From: Diabrotica undecimpunctata
Taxonomy: Eukaryota; Arthropoda; Insecta; Coleoptera; Chrysomelidae
DNA length: 64,000 nt
Reading direction: 5' to 3'
Assembly: GCF_040954645.1 (NCBI RefSeq)
Contig: NC_092806.1
Location: 930,001-994,000 of the forward strand
Below, piece after piece: positions 11,480 through 22,383 of the stretch (its first letter is position 1; every line of letters starts with the position of its first letter). Below the pieces are notes generated by a model. The model was not told the origin of the DNA. It searched no databases and was given only the letters and a program-made list of their open reading frames with translations. The translations under genes and the position numbers were made by a program.

Positions 11480-11815
11480 CAGATTTTCTTTATGAGAGGT
11501 CTCCAAGTCGAAGGTAACCGTATGCCGTTATCTCTTTTATTGAGACAATTCGGCCTTTTTTTAAATTTCTATGGCGTTTCGGATAATTCTTGGTTTATAG
11601 AAGCTGATGGGACCTATGGTTCTGAAGTTTTCAAGATCAATTTTGTGACCTGTATGGTGTTGACTAGAGATAAGAGAGCTAGAGCTTGTGAGACTGAGAC
11701 CTCGCAAGCCCCGAAGAAGATATCGAAAGCTCGGCGCAACTCTAATCGACATAGTTCAACCCGGACAACTGTTTCATTTAGTATTAATTTCTGTAGTAGT
11801 ATAGATATTACCGCA
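11480..11815 (+). repeat. Dispersed repeat, copies shared with 4.5 kb and 50.3 kb
   Basis: The first part (about 11,500-11,575, with GTCGAAGGTAACC, ATGCCGTTATCTC, TTTTATTGAGACAATT) recurs at about 50,330-50,395. The second part (about 11,690-11,800, with TCGAAAGCTCGGCGCAA and TTCAACCCGG) recurs at about 4560-4690. The 114-residue frame across it resembles no protein that I know. A single larger family with differently truncated copies would explain all three places. Confidence 0.6.
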
Positions 11816-11854
11816 TAAGCATACCTGAATTGAAAAAGGAGTGTGTAAACAGTT

Positions 11855-12140
11855 GAAATGCCATCACATTACCTCCAGATCAAGTTTGGAAATAATTTTA
11901 TAATGCAGAGAAACTTAAATACGAGAGAAGGACTGTGTTATGGGACGCAATTGACGGTTATCACTCATGTATGTGAACATAATGTAGTTGAAGACTTGAT
12001 TTTGACTGGGCAGTTCCTTCTCAATAAATTTGTTAGGATCAGAAACAGAAATTACATTTAAGCCTCGCCACAGTCAGTTTCCTCTCAAGTAAGCTTTTGT
12101 TATGACAATAAGTAAGACTTCTGACAAACAGTAAATATAT
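11855..12140 (+). pseudogene. Helitron (Pif1-like) helicase C-terminal relic
   Basis: The plus strand reads MPSHYLQIKFGNNFIMQRNLN, then REGLCYGTQL, then VVEDLILTGQ. It continues past a stop with QFPLK.AFVMTISKT. In Helitron Rep/helicase proteins the helicase domain ends with this order: LPPH.L.LK.G.P...LRNL, then GLCNGTRL, then a LTG block, then QFP.RLAFAMTI.K.QGQ. All four blocks are present and in order. The last one carries an in-frame stop and lacks the final GQ. Only the end of the helicase is left, with no replication initiator domain nearby, so this is a dead fragment of a rolling-circle transposon. Confidence 0.72.
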
Positions 12141-13300
12141 TCTTCGCGTAAAAGTTGTAAATACACCCTGTTAAGGAAACCAGTTCAAAGAACGCACAAA
12201 AAATTGCTTAATGATTTGTTTTATAAATGCTCAATTTTATCTACTCATCCCGTCCTGGAACAGGACCTAGTGTTAGTATCAAATATTATTGATGTAACTT
12301 CCTTTACCTACAGAATAAATTTTCTGAAAACATTACCTAGCTATAAACAGTTCATAGTAATTGAATACTATCTTTGTTTCATATTTTACTACATTTTAAT
12401 AGTTTATATAACAAGAAGATGTCTGTTCACTTCATTATCTTAGCGCATCTATGACAGTATTTATTCAATATTCAAGAATATTAAAGATTCTTGTTAATAT
12501 TATACTCGTATATGATCGTCCGCAAAATTTAAGATAAGGGATATCGAAGGTAACTGCTTTGCAATTTTTAAAAATTGTGGTCGTCGTCCCGTTAGATATT
12601 ATTATGAAAATGTATTGAAATCAAGTTTTTCGTACCGGCAATTACACAATACACTTTACAAAACCTGTAGCGATTCACGCATAAGTTGATTATAAACCGG
12701 AAGCGAACGGAATGCCTGCAGCAACGGCAATCAGGTACCTACGTCTTCGCACCGGTTGCGTGAAGGCTGGTCGGTTGTTGCCGCGTCCTAATCTGGTGCG
12801 TAAATCGCGCAGAGGCTGTCAGAGTCTCGCCTTTAGAATGGACTACATTGTGTATGCATCGCAGCTGCAAAAGCGCGCAATTTAACCGAAGATCTTACTA
12901 TTCAAATGCCATTTTAAATTGGACTGATTGTGCGATATGAAATGAGTGCGACACTGTGTGTTCGGCTACGGGTATTCCTCATTCCTTCTGCTTTATTGCA
13001 CGCTTAAAATGTTTCCTGATGTATAATATAAAAAAATATTTCCATTGGTGTTAATTTACGTTATTTTCTCCTATATAATGTACTATATAATTTTGTCGTT
13101 TCATCTTTTAAAATTTTCTTTTCTCCACCGGTCGTACCAATTGACTTATTTTACATTTTCCATAAACTATTATACAAGTTTGTTATATATAAGCTACCCC
13201 TCAACAGCCGAAAGATTTTTTATTTGCTCTTGGTATACGTAGACGTTGGGCAGAGAAATCAAGATTGGAGAGGGTAACTAACAGTAAGAATGAAGTAAGT
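12141..13300. other. Non-coding stretch with a GC-richer island
   Basis: No gene is visible. The part at about 12,690-13,000 has clearly more G and C and many CG dinucleotides (for example GGTTGCGTGAAGG, GTTGCCGCGTCC, AATCGCGCAGAGG) compared with the AT-rich flanks. No open frame spans it. It may be a promoter, regulatory DNA or a non-coding exon. Confidence 0.3.
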
Positions 13301-13329
13301 TAATCATACAATAGTATAAGTTATTAGTA

Positions 13330-13560
13330 TCCAATAACTGAGACGATATAGACATATTCAAAGAATGTCCGAATATCGACTTCCAAACCAAATCCTAACA
13401 TTGCAACCTCATGTTAGAAGAAAAAGAGAAAGCCGTAGTTGGAGAAAAGGCATAACTCGAGAAATAAGAGCATAAATACAGAAATTGCGGAAAACCAATG
13501 GACACACCGAGAAAAATGGCGATTGGATATCGGAAGCCTTAGGAAAACGTTTTAAACCTT
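13330..13560 (+). mobile_element. LINE C-terminal relic
   Basis: The plus strand reads QPHVRRKRESRSWRKGITREI followed by QKLRKTNGHTEKNGDWISE. This corresponds to the RRKRGRP..SWR-GI-REI...W-DRE.W-L end of a common insect LINE family. It contains one stop. Confidence 0.6.
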
Positions 13561-13574
13561 AAAAGTCTTACTGC

Positions 13575-13850
13575 AATCACTAAATTTTGTTTGGTTGCCT
13601 CTGGTCGCCAACATCCGAAACGGATAGGTTCTACAAGAAGAAGATATACACCAAACCATAAGTTCGTTCAATTAATGGAACGTTCACTTAGGTGTTCAAT
13701 TTGGTTTCAGAGCAGGACTTGGAATGAGTTTGGTTTCATTTATTTCGAGAAGGCATTTGATAAAGTAACAAAAGCAACAGTGCGATTTAAACTGACCGAT
13801 ATCTTATTACCATATGGGATGTAAGGGCCTGGCAAAGTATGGCCACTTAT
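13575..13850 (+). mobile_element. LINE end fragment and LINE reverse transcriptase fragment
   Basis: Near 13,600 the words GGTCGCCAACATCCGAAACG and a following AGAAGAAG tract repeat the LINE tail seen at 6.58 kb. Just downstream, a frame at 13,650-13,824 reads FVQLMERSLRCSIWFQSRTWN and then FIYFEKAFDKV. The latter is the reverse transcriptase block that carries the first catalytic aspartate (FIDFEKAFD in intact relatives); here the corresponding D is changed to Y. Reading stops at 13,824. Confidence 0.6.
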
Positions 13851-14275
13851 CTACTCCCACGGTGCCTTACAGAGGGACTTCGACCAGCCTATTCGAAGTA
13901 CTCTCTGCGTATTTTCCATCTTTGGTGGACAATCAACATTTTTTACACGGTAAATAAATGAAACGCAGTTTAGAATGTGGACTAGATCCAGTCACAGAGT
14001 CTAAATGTTCGAAGAACCGGAGCAGAGCCCGGACAGCGGACTCCCAGGGTACAGGTGAGCCCATTTGGAAGCCGAAACCAGACTCCCCGAGAGACGAAAA
14101 TGTCGCATATTTATATGTTTCTATATAGCATTTTCAGATCCCTCGGCCAATAGAAAAATCGAAAGATATTTTAAGAGGGGGGGGGGCGATGCGCATCGGG
14201 GGCGTATTAGTCCACGGATAAGGCTAAGGTCCCTAAGGCCCTCGGATGACAATCTTTAGATTCGGAAAATGAGTT
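13851..14275. other. GC-richer segment of unknown nature inside LINE sequence
   Basis: This part is GC-richer than its surroundings and contains a run of nine or ten G residues at about 14,177. LINE reverse transcriptase sequence lies on both sides in the same orientation, so this could be an insertion. I found no matching terminal repeats or duplicated flanks. Confidence 0.3.
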
Positions 14276-14470
14276 CGATAGGATTGCATACTGTTACCAG
14301 CATTATTTAATATATACAGGACAAGAGAGGTCCTGGACCCAGATGTATATCCTGGTTAGCCAATATTAGAAAATTGACTGGTCTAACGTTAGCTGATCTA
14401 TTGCGAGCTGCTGTGAATAGCATAAGATGGGTCAATGTGGTATTCAACATCAATAGAAGATAGGTATTTT
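14276..14470 (+). mobile_element. LINE reverse transcriptase and C-terminal fragments
   Basis: Near 14,285 the words GCATACTGTTACCAGCATT and TTTAATATATAC read as a decayed GCILLPALFNIYT block of a LINE reverse transcriptase. Near 14,385-14,460 the frame LTLADLLRAAVNSIRWVNV and then FNINRR and a stop is a typical LINE C-terminus. The middle of the protein is missing, so this is an internally deleted or composite relic. Confidence 0.55.
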
Positions 14471-15190
14471 AAGATAGGCTTTATTTTTTTTGTAGAGGTT
14501 GAATGTATCATGTTTGTTGTCTAGGTTTTCTATCTCGTCAGACATTTCATTTATTATCTTTTCTTTGCTTCTTTAATTTTTAAATCTATGGTTCTTAGGA
14601 TTTCTTTATATAGATGTTGATTGTTTTTGTATTTTCTTCTCTCTTTCATGAGCTCCAAAATATCTTTCGTCATTTAGTTTTTCCGTTTCTTACTTCTTGT
14701 ATTCTTAAATTTAACTCTTTGTACTCCAACTATGGTATTTTGTATGGTTTGCCATACATTTTCTATATCTTTGCCTTTTGTTATAATTGTTTTTTTAGGT
14801 CTTTATTAAATTTGGTTACTACCTTTTCATTATTAGGTCCATTTCGAAATATTTTAATATTGCACTTTTTTGGTTTGTTTCGACGTATTGTTTTTAATTT
14901 TTGTCTGAGATTGATAACGATTAGAATGTGGTCTGATCCTACGTCCATACCTGGGTAGTTTGATCATTATGTATACTTTTTTTTAATCTATGATTGATTA
15001 AAGCAAAATCAATTTGATTCCTTATAATCTTATGATTATTGTCTTGAGGTGATTTTTATGTATAGACTCGCCAGATAAGTAGCTTAAACCAGGTATTTGA
15101 TACCAGATATTCTTTCTATTATAACCAGGTATTAAAGTACTGCTTTTCCATTTGTCTGACATTGACCCACTTCCATAATCCTATTCAACA
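14471..15190 (-). mobile_element. LINE endonuclease-region relic
   Basis: On the minus strand, from about 15,160 downward, I read WYQIPG and then NYPGMDVGSDHILIVINLR. This is followed by a lysine- and arginine-rich linker (RRNKPKKCNIKIF). It corresponds to the last catalytic block of the LINE apurinic endonuclease (GSDH) and the linker toward the reverse transcriptase. Many stops are present. It abuts a plus-strand LINE end at 14,470, so two elements meet tail to tail. Confidence 0.65.
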
Positions 15191-16080
15191 ACTTGTTTAT
15201 ATCTGTTCAACTATTGTACTTGTACTTGAGTTTTTTAAATGCCTGGGTAACGTGTTCGTTAATCTTAATGTTGCTGTCTACATATTTAAAAATAACCCCT
15301 AGCTATTGATACCGGTTTATTTGTCTAACAAAAAAAATCTGTTTCAATTTGATTGCGAATAAATCGTAATCACTTTATTACATTGAAGGTACGCATAAAG
15401 ATCCAACAACTTATCTCACATTATGCCGAGTAATATTTTTTCAAAAGAGTCTATTGTTAATTTGGAAGCCTCCGTACCGTTCCAGCCTCTTCGCAGCGTT
15501 CATGTCCTTCATGCTTCACGGGTTAATGTATTCATAATTTAAAACGCTTATTCCAATAATTGTGCTTTTAATCACAGTAATTTATAGTTACCGCTGCGCC
15601 GTGCCGTACCATAACACTCCGATGAACAAAAATCTAATGCGCGTAATTACTTTGGCACGAGTCTTCATCTTATTCTTTCTCTCTCTTTCATTCAGGATAC
15701 CAATTTAAAGATGGTTTCATTATAATTATTTGCCGGTGTGCATTAAAAGGTTGTTTTAAAGGAAAGAAATATCTAGTGAATCTATTTGCCGTAATATATA
15801 GAAAATTTTATCGAATTAATATAATTTTTTTAGTTTTTTAATTCAAATGAATATAAAATGTAAATGTAAAATGTATAAAAAAAAACAGGCACAATAATAA
15901 CAACACAAATTCTCGACGTAAGAGTTTTAACATCAACAAATATAGCGACATATTTTAAACTAGTACTGAGCCAATAAAACAACCGAAACCAAAACTAACC
16001 ATGAAGACTCTAGAAGACAAGAATAAAATGGTTTTTAGCCTTATTCCAACATCATGGGGATTGCTTAATGCAAAAACCAG
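15191..16080. other. Non-coding stretch with a GC-richer island
   Basis: No gene is visible. The part at about 15,440-15,740 is repeat-free and GC-richer, with the words CCGTTCCAGCCTCTTCGCAG and ACCGCTGCGCCGTGCCGTAC. It may be regulatory. Its function is unknown. Confidence 0.3.
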
Positions 16081-16084
16081 ATAT

Positions 16085-16505
16085 TTGCTAAATAATATTC
16101 TTGATATGAACATCAAAATAAAATACAATGAGACAATTAGACGCCTTTAAATTGTGGCTAAATCGGAGAATGCTTAAAATATCGTGACCACAGCACATTA
16201 AGAATAAACCAATAATAAATACCATAAATAGAGAGCTAGAACTTATAACAACGATTAAGAAATAATAGAACTCGTATCTAGGCAATATAACGAGAAATGA
16301 CAAATAAAACCTGCTACTATTAATAATTGAAAGGAAGATAGAGAGCCGAAGAGGAGTAGGCAGAAGTGCCATGTCATGGCTTCGCAATATCAGAACTTGA
16401 ACGGGCATGAACGTGTAACAATTACTAAGAGTGGCGCAGAATAAAGAACATTTTTATGTAGTGATCACAAACCTTCTGTAATGGTACCGAAAGAAAAAGA
16501 AACAC
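16085..16505 (+). mobile_element. LINE reverse transcriptase C-terminal relic
   Basis: The plus strand reads QLDAFKLWLNRRMLKIS, then ELELITTIKK, then NSYLGNITRN, then NLLLLIIERKIESRRGVGRS and AMSWLRNIRT, with scattered stops. This is the order of the insect LINE end (FEMWIYRRILKISW, LNTIKTRKLEYLGHI, LLQLILQGKV-GKRRPGRRR-SWL-NLR). It ends in an A-rich stretch near 16,500. The same family is seen at 6.64 kb and, on the minus strand, at 29.8 kb. Confidence 0.75.
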
Positions 16506-16529
16506 TAAAGTAAATATTTATCAATCAAT

Positions 16530-16900
16530 AAATTCTCCCTCCACATTACTTAATCACTTCCCAGGGCGTGGTAACACTAAAGTGTACTCTCGAGAAGATA
16601 ATCAGGTGGTATCCCTTTTCCTGCCTGATCACAGTGTTATGGCGGGTTGAATTGTATGTGATATCCGCCCGAGAGTGTTGATCAAGCCGGCAGCAGAAAT
16701 TATTCCGCTGTAGCCCACATTTAGAAATGGTTGGCTCTCGGTTAATCCACGGGTGCTTTTTTGCTTATATCTTATCAACCCCATTAGCCACTGGATCGCG
16801 CATAATACGGGTTGACAATATTCCCGCTCCTTCCGTCCTTCGCGGAGTTTTAAAAAGCCCCTACTCAATTCAGAACTATTCTTATCTAGAAACTACAGGG
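16530..16900. other. GC-richer, repeat-free island
   Basis: Compared with its flanks this part is GC-richer and holds distinct words such as CCCAGGGCGTGGTAAC, GGCGGGTTG and GATCAAGCCGGCAGCAG. Short frames exist on both strands but none resembles a protein. It is a candidate for regulatory DNA or a non-coding exon. Confidence 0.3.
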
Positions 16901-17050
16901 AAATACAACTACTTAATTACACGATGGAAACATGGAAAAGAGTAATTGGTGACGGATAGGTGGAGAAACTAAAATATTTGTAAATTAATTTGGATCTATG
17001 AAAGTCAGATTAAGACAGAAGCCATCAACAGCATCAGTTGAAATCTCCAA

Positions 17051-17083
17051 GAGTAATACTCCTTCAGAAGGAGAATATTACTC
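17051..17083. other. Short strong hairpin
   Basis: GAGTAATACTCCTTC pairs with GAAGGAGAATATTACTC around a loop of about one base, with a small bulge. It stands alone in AT-rich sequence. Role unknown. Confidence 0.7.
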
Positions 17084-17270
17084 TTGCAAATTTGGACTTA
17101 TGCTGTTTTGTAATTACAGAACGAAACGTTTCTGCTAATATATGAAATAGTAACATCAAGCTTTGTTTGTTTTCTTAGCTTATCTGAGACCTTCAAAAAG
17201 TGTGAAAGGTTTCCAACCCTTTCCATTGTTTTGTCACTGCTTATTGAGTTTGACAGTCGTTGCTCCGTAT

Positions 17271-17336
<66 letters not shown>

Positions 17337-17345
17337 ACATATATA
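17271..17345. repeat. (AT)n microsatellite
   Basis: An alternating TA run that turns into TACATATACATATA at its right end. The tyrosine/isoleucine open frames across it are artefacts of the repeat. Confidence 0.95.
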
Positions 17346-17534
17346 ATATAATATTTATAATATTTAAACAAAATATTTTTCGCGATTCTATATTCTGGCG
17401 AACGCGCCAAATGAACCGCTTCGTAATCCCATAATGTAGTAACAAATGAAGACTGTACACGTAATTGACGCTAACGATGTTATCACTGTAAATATCCATG
17501 TTGTTTCATGACATTTATACTATAATAAATTAGC

Positions 17535-17830
17535 GATAGTCGATGAACCGAATATTATTCATGGTTTTGAATCAGATTATTCAGAGTCGGACTCGATTTC
17601 TCACCTTCCAAATGGTTACAGTGATACAGAAAACGTGAAATGGACAAAGAACCGTATGAGGTTACAAGAGTCTATACAATTTCACCAAAGACAAGAATAT
17701 TGTCATAATAAAGTTATAGTTATTATTATCTATATAAATTCAAAATACTTGAAACGAGAAGCATTTTGTTTTTTCTTTAGAGAAGCTGAGTCCTGTTTTG
17801 TCAGACCATTTCTGGAGATTATTTAATGTG
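17535..17830 (+). pseudogene. Unrecognised coding-like fragment
   Basis: The plus strand reads VDEPNIIHGFESDYSESDS and then SDTENVKWTKNRMRL. An acidic serine-rich stretch like this occurs at the N-terminus of several transposases, including piggyBac types. There is no diagnostic domain. It may be part of a dead DNA transposon. Confidence 0.25.
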
Positions 17831-18285
17831 CTTTGAAGGATTCTTTAGGTGGATTCTTATAGATTTGTTTCTCTTAGTAGTAGAACCAGATCGTCTGCGT
17901 ACGATCTTATCGTTCCTTTAATTGATTGTTGAATTGCAACAAGAAATTAAGTTACACTTATCACCGATCCTTGGGGGCTCCGTTTTCCTGGATTCGAGTT
18001 GACGATAGTCTTCCATTTGCTTGTACCTTAAATGTTCTAAGTTGAAGAACATTTTGAATAAATTTTGGGAATTGTCCATTAATACCCCAGCAGTGAAGCT
18101 TTTTTATTATACCATATCTCGATGTGCAATCGTAGGTTTTTGTTATATCGCAGAAAATAGCTAAACAGTATTGTTTGTTAATGAGTGCTTCGTGAACTTC
18201 GTATTTAAGATCGACTAGGTTATCCGTCGTTGATCTCTTTGACAAAAACAGTTTTGCTACGAAATAAGTAATTTTTAATATTGTT
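17820..18285 (-). mobile_element. Jockey-like LINE reverse transcriptase fragment
   Basis: On the minus strand the frame reads SKRSTTDNLVDLKYEVHEA, then CLAIFCDITKTYDCT, then KKLHCWGINGQFPKFIQN, then RTFKV and QENGAPKD. Past a stop it reads GTIRSYADDLVLLL. These are consecutive reverse transcriptase blocks of the Jockey/I group: RSTTDNL, the D-I-K-YD aspartate block, the WGI-G block, QENG-PQG, and the catalytic YADD. The upstream side is cut by the foldback repeat at 18.28 kb. The element continues in broken frames to about 17,820. Confidence 0.78.
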
Positions 18286-18830
18286 CTAACGCTATTTTCT
18301 TGTGGCATTTTAAAGTAATTACTATTTAAACGGGAATAAGTTTATTGACGTTTCACTTATATGAATTTTCATATACTATATGTAAACTAAAAATAATTTG
18401 ATCAAAATCAGAATTTGATATCACATTAAAAGCAAATCTCAAAAAATAACTTAATACCAAAGGTCTTAAAGTTACGTCCAGCATATTCAAGCAGAAGGTT
18501 GGAAAACATCCTACATAGAGCCAGTTTGTCCATGATCTGCGAAAGGTTGCAATTTTATATATCTAATTTATTTTTTGCTGAACAAGATATTGTAAATATT
18601 GAAGATTTGCTTTTCAATGTGATATCAAATTCTGATTTTTATTAAATTATTTTTTCATATAAGAAACAAAGAGAACGTTCAAATAGAACGTAGGTTCTAT
18701 AAAATACAAAGGTTTGTATTTTGAGAACGATTTCCGAAATGGAAATTGAAACGTCAATAAACTTACTATAACTTTTAATTGTGGTTTATTCCCATTTAAA
18801 TAGTAACTAAGTAATTTTTTATCTTCCAGA
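18276..18830. repeat. Foldback-type repeat, member of a family with copies at 23.05 and 49.37 kb
   Basis: The outer left part (18,307-18,354, TTACTATTTAAACGGGAATA and TTTATTGACGTTTC) is the reverse complement of 18,735-18,815 (GAAACGTCAATAAAC, TTATTCCCATTTAAATAGTA). The inner left part (18,390-18,440, AATCAGAATTTGATATCACA) is the reverse complement of 18,600-18,650. The right arm is longer because it keeps about 20 bases (near CCACAATTAAAAG) and an 80-base block (AACGTTCAAATAGAACG...) that the left arm lacks. The same outer sequence occurs at 49,368-49,500 in single copy, and part of it at 23,045-23,070. The insert interrupts a LINE reverse transcriptase on its left side. Confidence 0.75.
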
Positions 18831-20380
18831 AACAGTTAAAATATGTTTAAGCTAAAAACTAATGCAAATGTAAACTAAAATTATTAAGATTCATTTTAAT
18901 GTAACAGGTCGCCCTTTCAAAAATGGCGTAGAAGTTTAATTCGCAAGCAACAAATGAGTAAATCCTGGACTTTGTTTTATTATAGTAATTATCATTTTTA
19001 ACGTATTTCTCTATTAAAATAACTTAGGTTTGAGGCAAAACATTGCTGCTAATACTAAATAAGAAAACAATCAACGTTTCTTTACTTTCGTTATTAATCA
19101 CCATTATGGAGAACATACCTTTGCATAAGAGTTAAGTTAATAAAATACCTATACATATTTAACATTCCATAAAATCTGATTTAGAGGTTATTACCAAATG
19201 CCATTAATTATAAAACATACCTATTGAAAACCAAACTCATTAGTGTATTGCACATTCGAGATACAACAAAAAAGAATTCAGCATTATTAGAATTGTCGAG
19301 GGTTTACAAAGTACGACAAGAACAGCAATTTCTCTATCTTAGGAGATGTTTACAATGATGAATTTACTGGTAATAGCAGAAAAGCAGGGGCGTATTTTCT
19401 GTGTAAAAAGTACCACGTTATAATGATAAAACTTTATGAGGCAACGTTACTTATTAGACGTACTTTGTTAAATAGATGTGAAAGTCACATAATGAAGCAA
19501 AGATAACTCTATAAAAAGGTATAATAATCTTAATATTGTAGATTTAAGTCACCGTCAATAAAAATAAAATGTAGAAGATTTATTTGCTTATTGGTAAAAG
19601 TGATTCATTAAGTTGCCATTTTTAATTACACACACAACGGCACATCCCTCGTGGCTTCTCCACAGAAATCGCATCTGCAAAAGTATAAAGTTACTGATGT
19701 AATTATTTTCATCCATCAGTCATCACCGCAGCAGGTTAAGACAATAAAGTTGAAGCAATGGTACGGCAGATAAAAACGCCTGGTTCTTATGATGTAACAC
19801 ACGGACTCAAATATTTAATGAAGCAGTCAGACGTTTGTCTTTTCTTATCAGATGTAAGCATGGGAGCATCTCGACAATTAATTACAAGAAAGATAATTGA
19901 GTTTTTTATTAAGACATGGTCTATAGGTGTCAGTGGACTCGCATATACTCTTGTATATTATTATCGATTTTTAATTTCCTTATGGAATATTGTTATCATG
20001 TAAATCATTTAAATCAAGATCCGAAAGATCGTTATAAACACTAATATCAAAGATATGGTGGATAAAAATCTAATATATTTTTTACTTTTACATTGATAAT
20101 CTTTAAATCAAAATTAAAGTTAATTTTAAGTAGATATATATCGATTTTTTAACATTTGTTTATACTATTGCAATTATTATTTCTTTCTCTTGCGAATTAT
20201 TAAATAATGTTTAGACATTAGTATTAAAAAACAGAGGATTTTATAGTTTCTATATTTATTAAGATTACTAGAACATGACACACTGATGTGGATAATGAAA
20301 AAAAGTTGGTACAGATGATAAAGAATATACTACAATCAAACTGTGAACATAAAAATATATATTTAGTTAATAAATCTTGC
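18831..20380. other. No recognisable gene
   Basis: AT-rich. An 81-codon frame at 19,758-20,003 resembles nothing that I know and looks like chance. Confidence 0.55.
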
Positions 20381-21000
20381 ATCAATATAACGCAGAGTAC
20401 GACAGAGATGCTTATTATTTCCCATTCTCCTTATTTATTTCGAACAAATTTTTAAACCTGCGTGAAAGAAGTAAATACGGAAATTCTATTAAACGAAGAA
20501 ATGCTCAACAAAATTGGATATGCTGACGATATATTTGTGTTTGAAGATAATGTATGAAAGAAATACAAACATTATTGATTCACATAACAGAAGTAAGTTA
20601 ACCACATGGTCTAGATCTTTGCATAACGAAATATATTATCGTCAGTAAATACACGTTACCAAAATCTTAGCTATTGGTTACCAATCAGCAAATTTAAGAA
20701 ATCTAGAGCTATATAACTTAGTACCAATGTAAATAGCAAATGAGAGCATTTTGTAGGGCCAAAACAACTCCTAGCAAAGGCTGAATCCTAAATTCGTTAA
20801 AAGACAAAGTCAATTTTAAAAAGTTAAAAACTAATATCATAATTTATCGAATATGATGTCAAGTACTAATATCGTCTCTGCAAAATGAGCAAAATAAATA
20901 AAGCAAATTGCAGATTCTGTGAAATTGCAAAGTAAATATTTTTACAAATACTATATGATTTGAGATAATAGTACATAGATATAGTGTATACACAAAGGAT
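20380..21000 (+). mobile_element. LINE reverse transcriptase relic with YADD block
   Basis: The plus strand reads EVNTEILLNEEMLNKIGYADD and then IFVFEDNV, followed in broken frames by LSYWLPISK and NVNSK. This corresponds to the reverse transcriptase catalytic YADD block and the thumb of an insect LINE (intact relatives read LNNIRYADDTVV and later YNYLGT-IN). It is heavily mutated. Confidence 0.65.
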
Positions 21001-21618
21001 CTTTGTTTAGCAAATTGAAACGTTCTACTAAAAATAAAGTCAAAGATTTTCTGGACTCCTTGATTATGCTTCTGTTAAAAGTTTTCTATATAAATTAAAT
21101 TGCTTAATGGTTTTTCTAAATATTACGCTTAATGTTTTTAGTAGTTGTAATAGTTAAGTAGTTTTTATCATAGTAAACTGTGAGTTTTTTTCATTTTTGT
21201 TTATATGGGAGTAGTATTCTGAATCATACGCTGAATGGTGTCCAAGATAGTGATAAAATGGTAGAAGACATATTATTGAGAGAATTAACAGATGGAGATT
21301 AAAGCTATTTAAAGTAGTCTTTAAGAAACTATTTGACAAAAAAGTAGTATCACAACTTGAGTGTTACAATAAACGGCAGTGAAATGATTTATAATACATT
21401 TTACAACTGTTATTTGACGTTTTAATAACTTTCGAATCATCAATTATTACTTAAACAAAAGTTATAATAAAAATCTCGTTTTTAAAACGGACTAAAAAGC
21501 ATAAATTATTTTTTCATAGATCGATATCGATATAACAAGTTCTAAAAAAATGTTATTCGCGAATTGAATCCAGCTATGAAAATATTTTAAAGTACAATTT
21601 CAAACGAAAAACATAGAT
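21001..21618. other. No recognisable gene
   Basis: AT-rich. It may hold further decayed LINE 3' sequence, but no motif is legible. Confidence 0.5.
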
Positions 21619-22383
21619 TAAACCGAGTACTCACTTGAGCATTCGTCCAGAGTGAGCATTCATTCGCCCTGTTTTGCCCAGATGAGTAAGGAGCGAGCCG
21701 AACAGATCCTCACCGCTCAGCCCGACTCGTGAGTTGTCAGTACTTAGGAGTAAGCAAACATTCGGTTCGCGCTCGGTGTGCACGGGGGAAATCTTAAGAT
21801 GCCCCAAATAGTTGAACAGTTTTAAAAATTGGTAGGGAATTGGAATGCTTAGGCGAATTAACAATATTTTACAATTTAAATATATTTATTGCCTAATAAA
21901 AAACCAAAAAATAAATGTCTTAAGATAATCGATTCAGATTTATCAATAATTTCCAAAGATTTAAAGAGCTTTGGAATCCAAAACACGACTTAAAAAAGAA
22001 GAAAAAATTTCCGCCCTAATGAAAATGACAAAAGAGGATTACCGAAAAAAGCGGAAAGCCTCAAAGATTCATGCCGGAGACAGAGCTCACATAATCTTTC
22101 TAATAGTTTACCATGGTTTGGATACTTGGATGGAGACTTAGGTTTGGATGCTCTAAGCGTCAGAGCTAGGCGTTTTTTTATAGATATGGCTTTTCTGAAA
22201 ACAGTTTTTTTTCTTCATTTTTTCTATTAGAAGTCAAAATCCACTCTTAAAATTCGACTAAAGTTTTGATTTTTTTATGGTTTTCTGTATATAAATGTAG
22301 GAAAAACTGCGTGAAAAAGCTTCTCCCTAAATTTGGATCACATGCTCATTCGGAGCGAGTGCTCAAGTGTGGACGCAGCTTTA
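21619..22383. mobile_element. Candidate terminal-inverted-repeat element
   Basis: The left end (TAAACCGAGTACTCACTTGAGC, then an ATTCGTCC and GTGAGCATTC part) and the reverse complement of the right end (TAAAGCTGCGTCCACACTTGAG, then CACTCGCTCC and GAATGAGCA) match over about 45 bases with mismatches and short gaps. The interior is non-coding, except for a stretch near 21,960 that reads LWNPKHDLKKKKKF, which might be a remnant of a MADF-type DNA-binding domain. No clear target-site duplication was found. Confidence 0.45.

Noticed and set aside
17098..17499. 133-codon minus frame and two plus frames rich in Tyr/Ile
   Set aside because: They are produced by reading through the (AT)n microsatellite at 17.27-17.35 kb. 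No protein motif is present.
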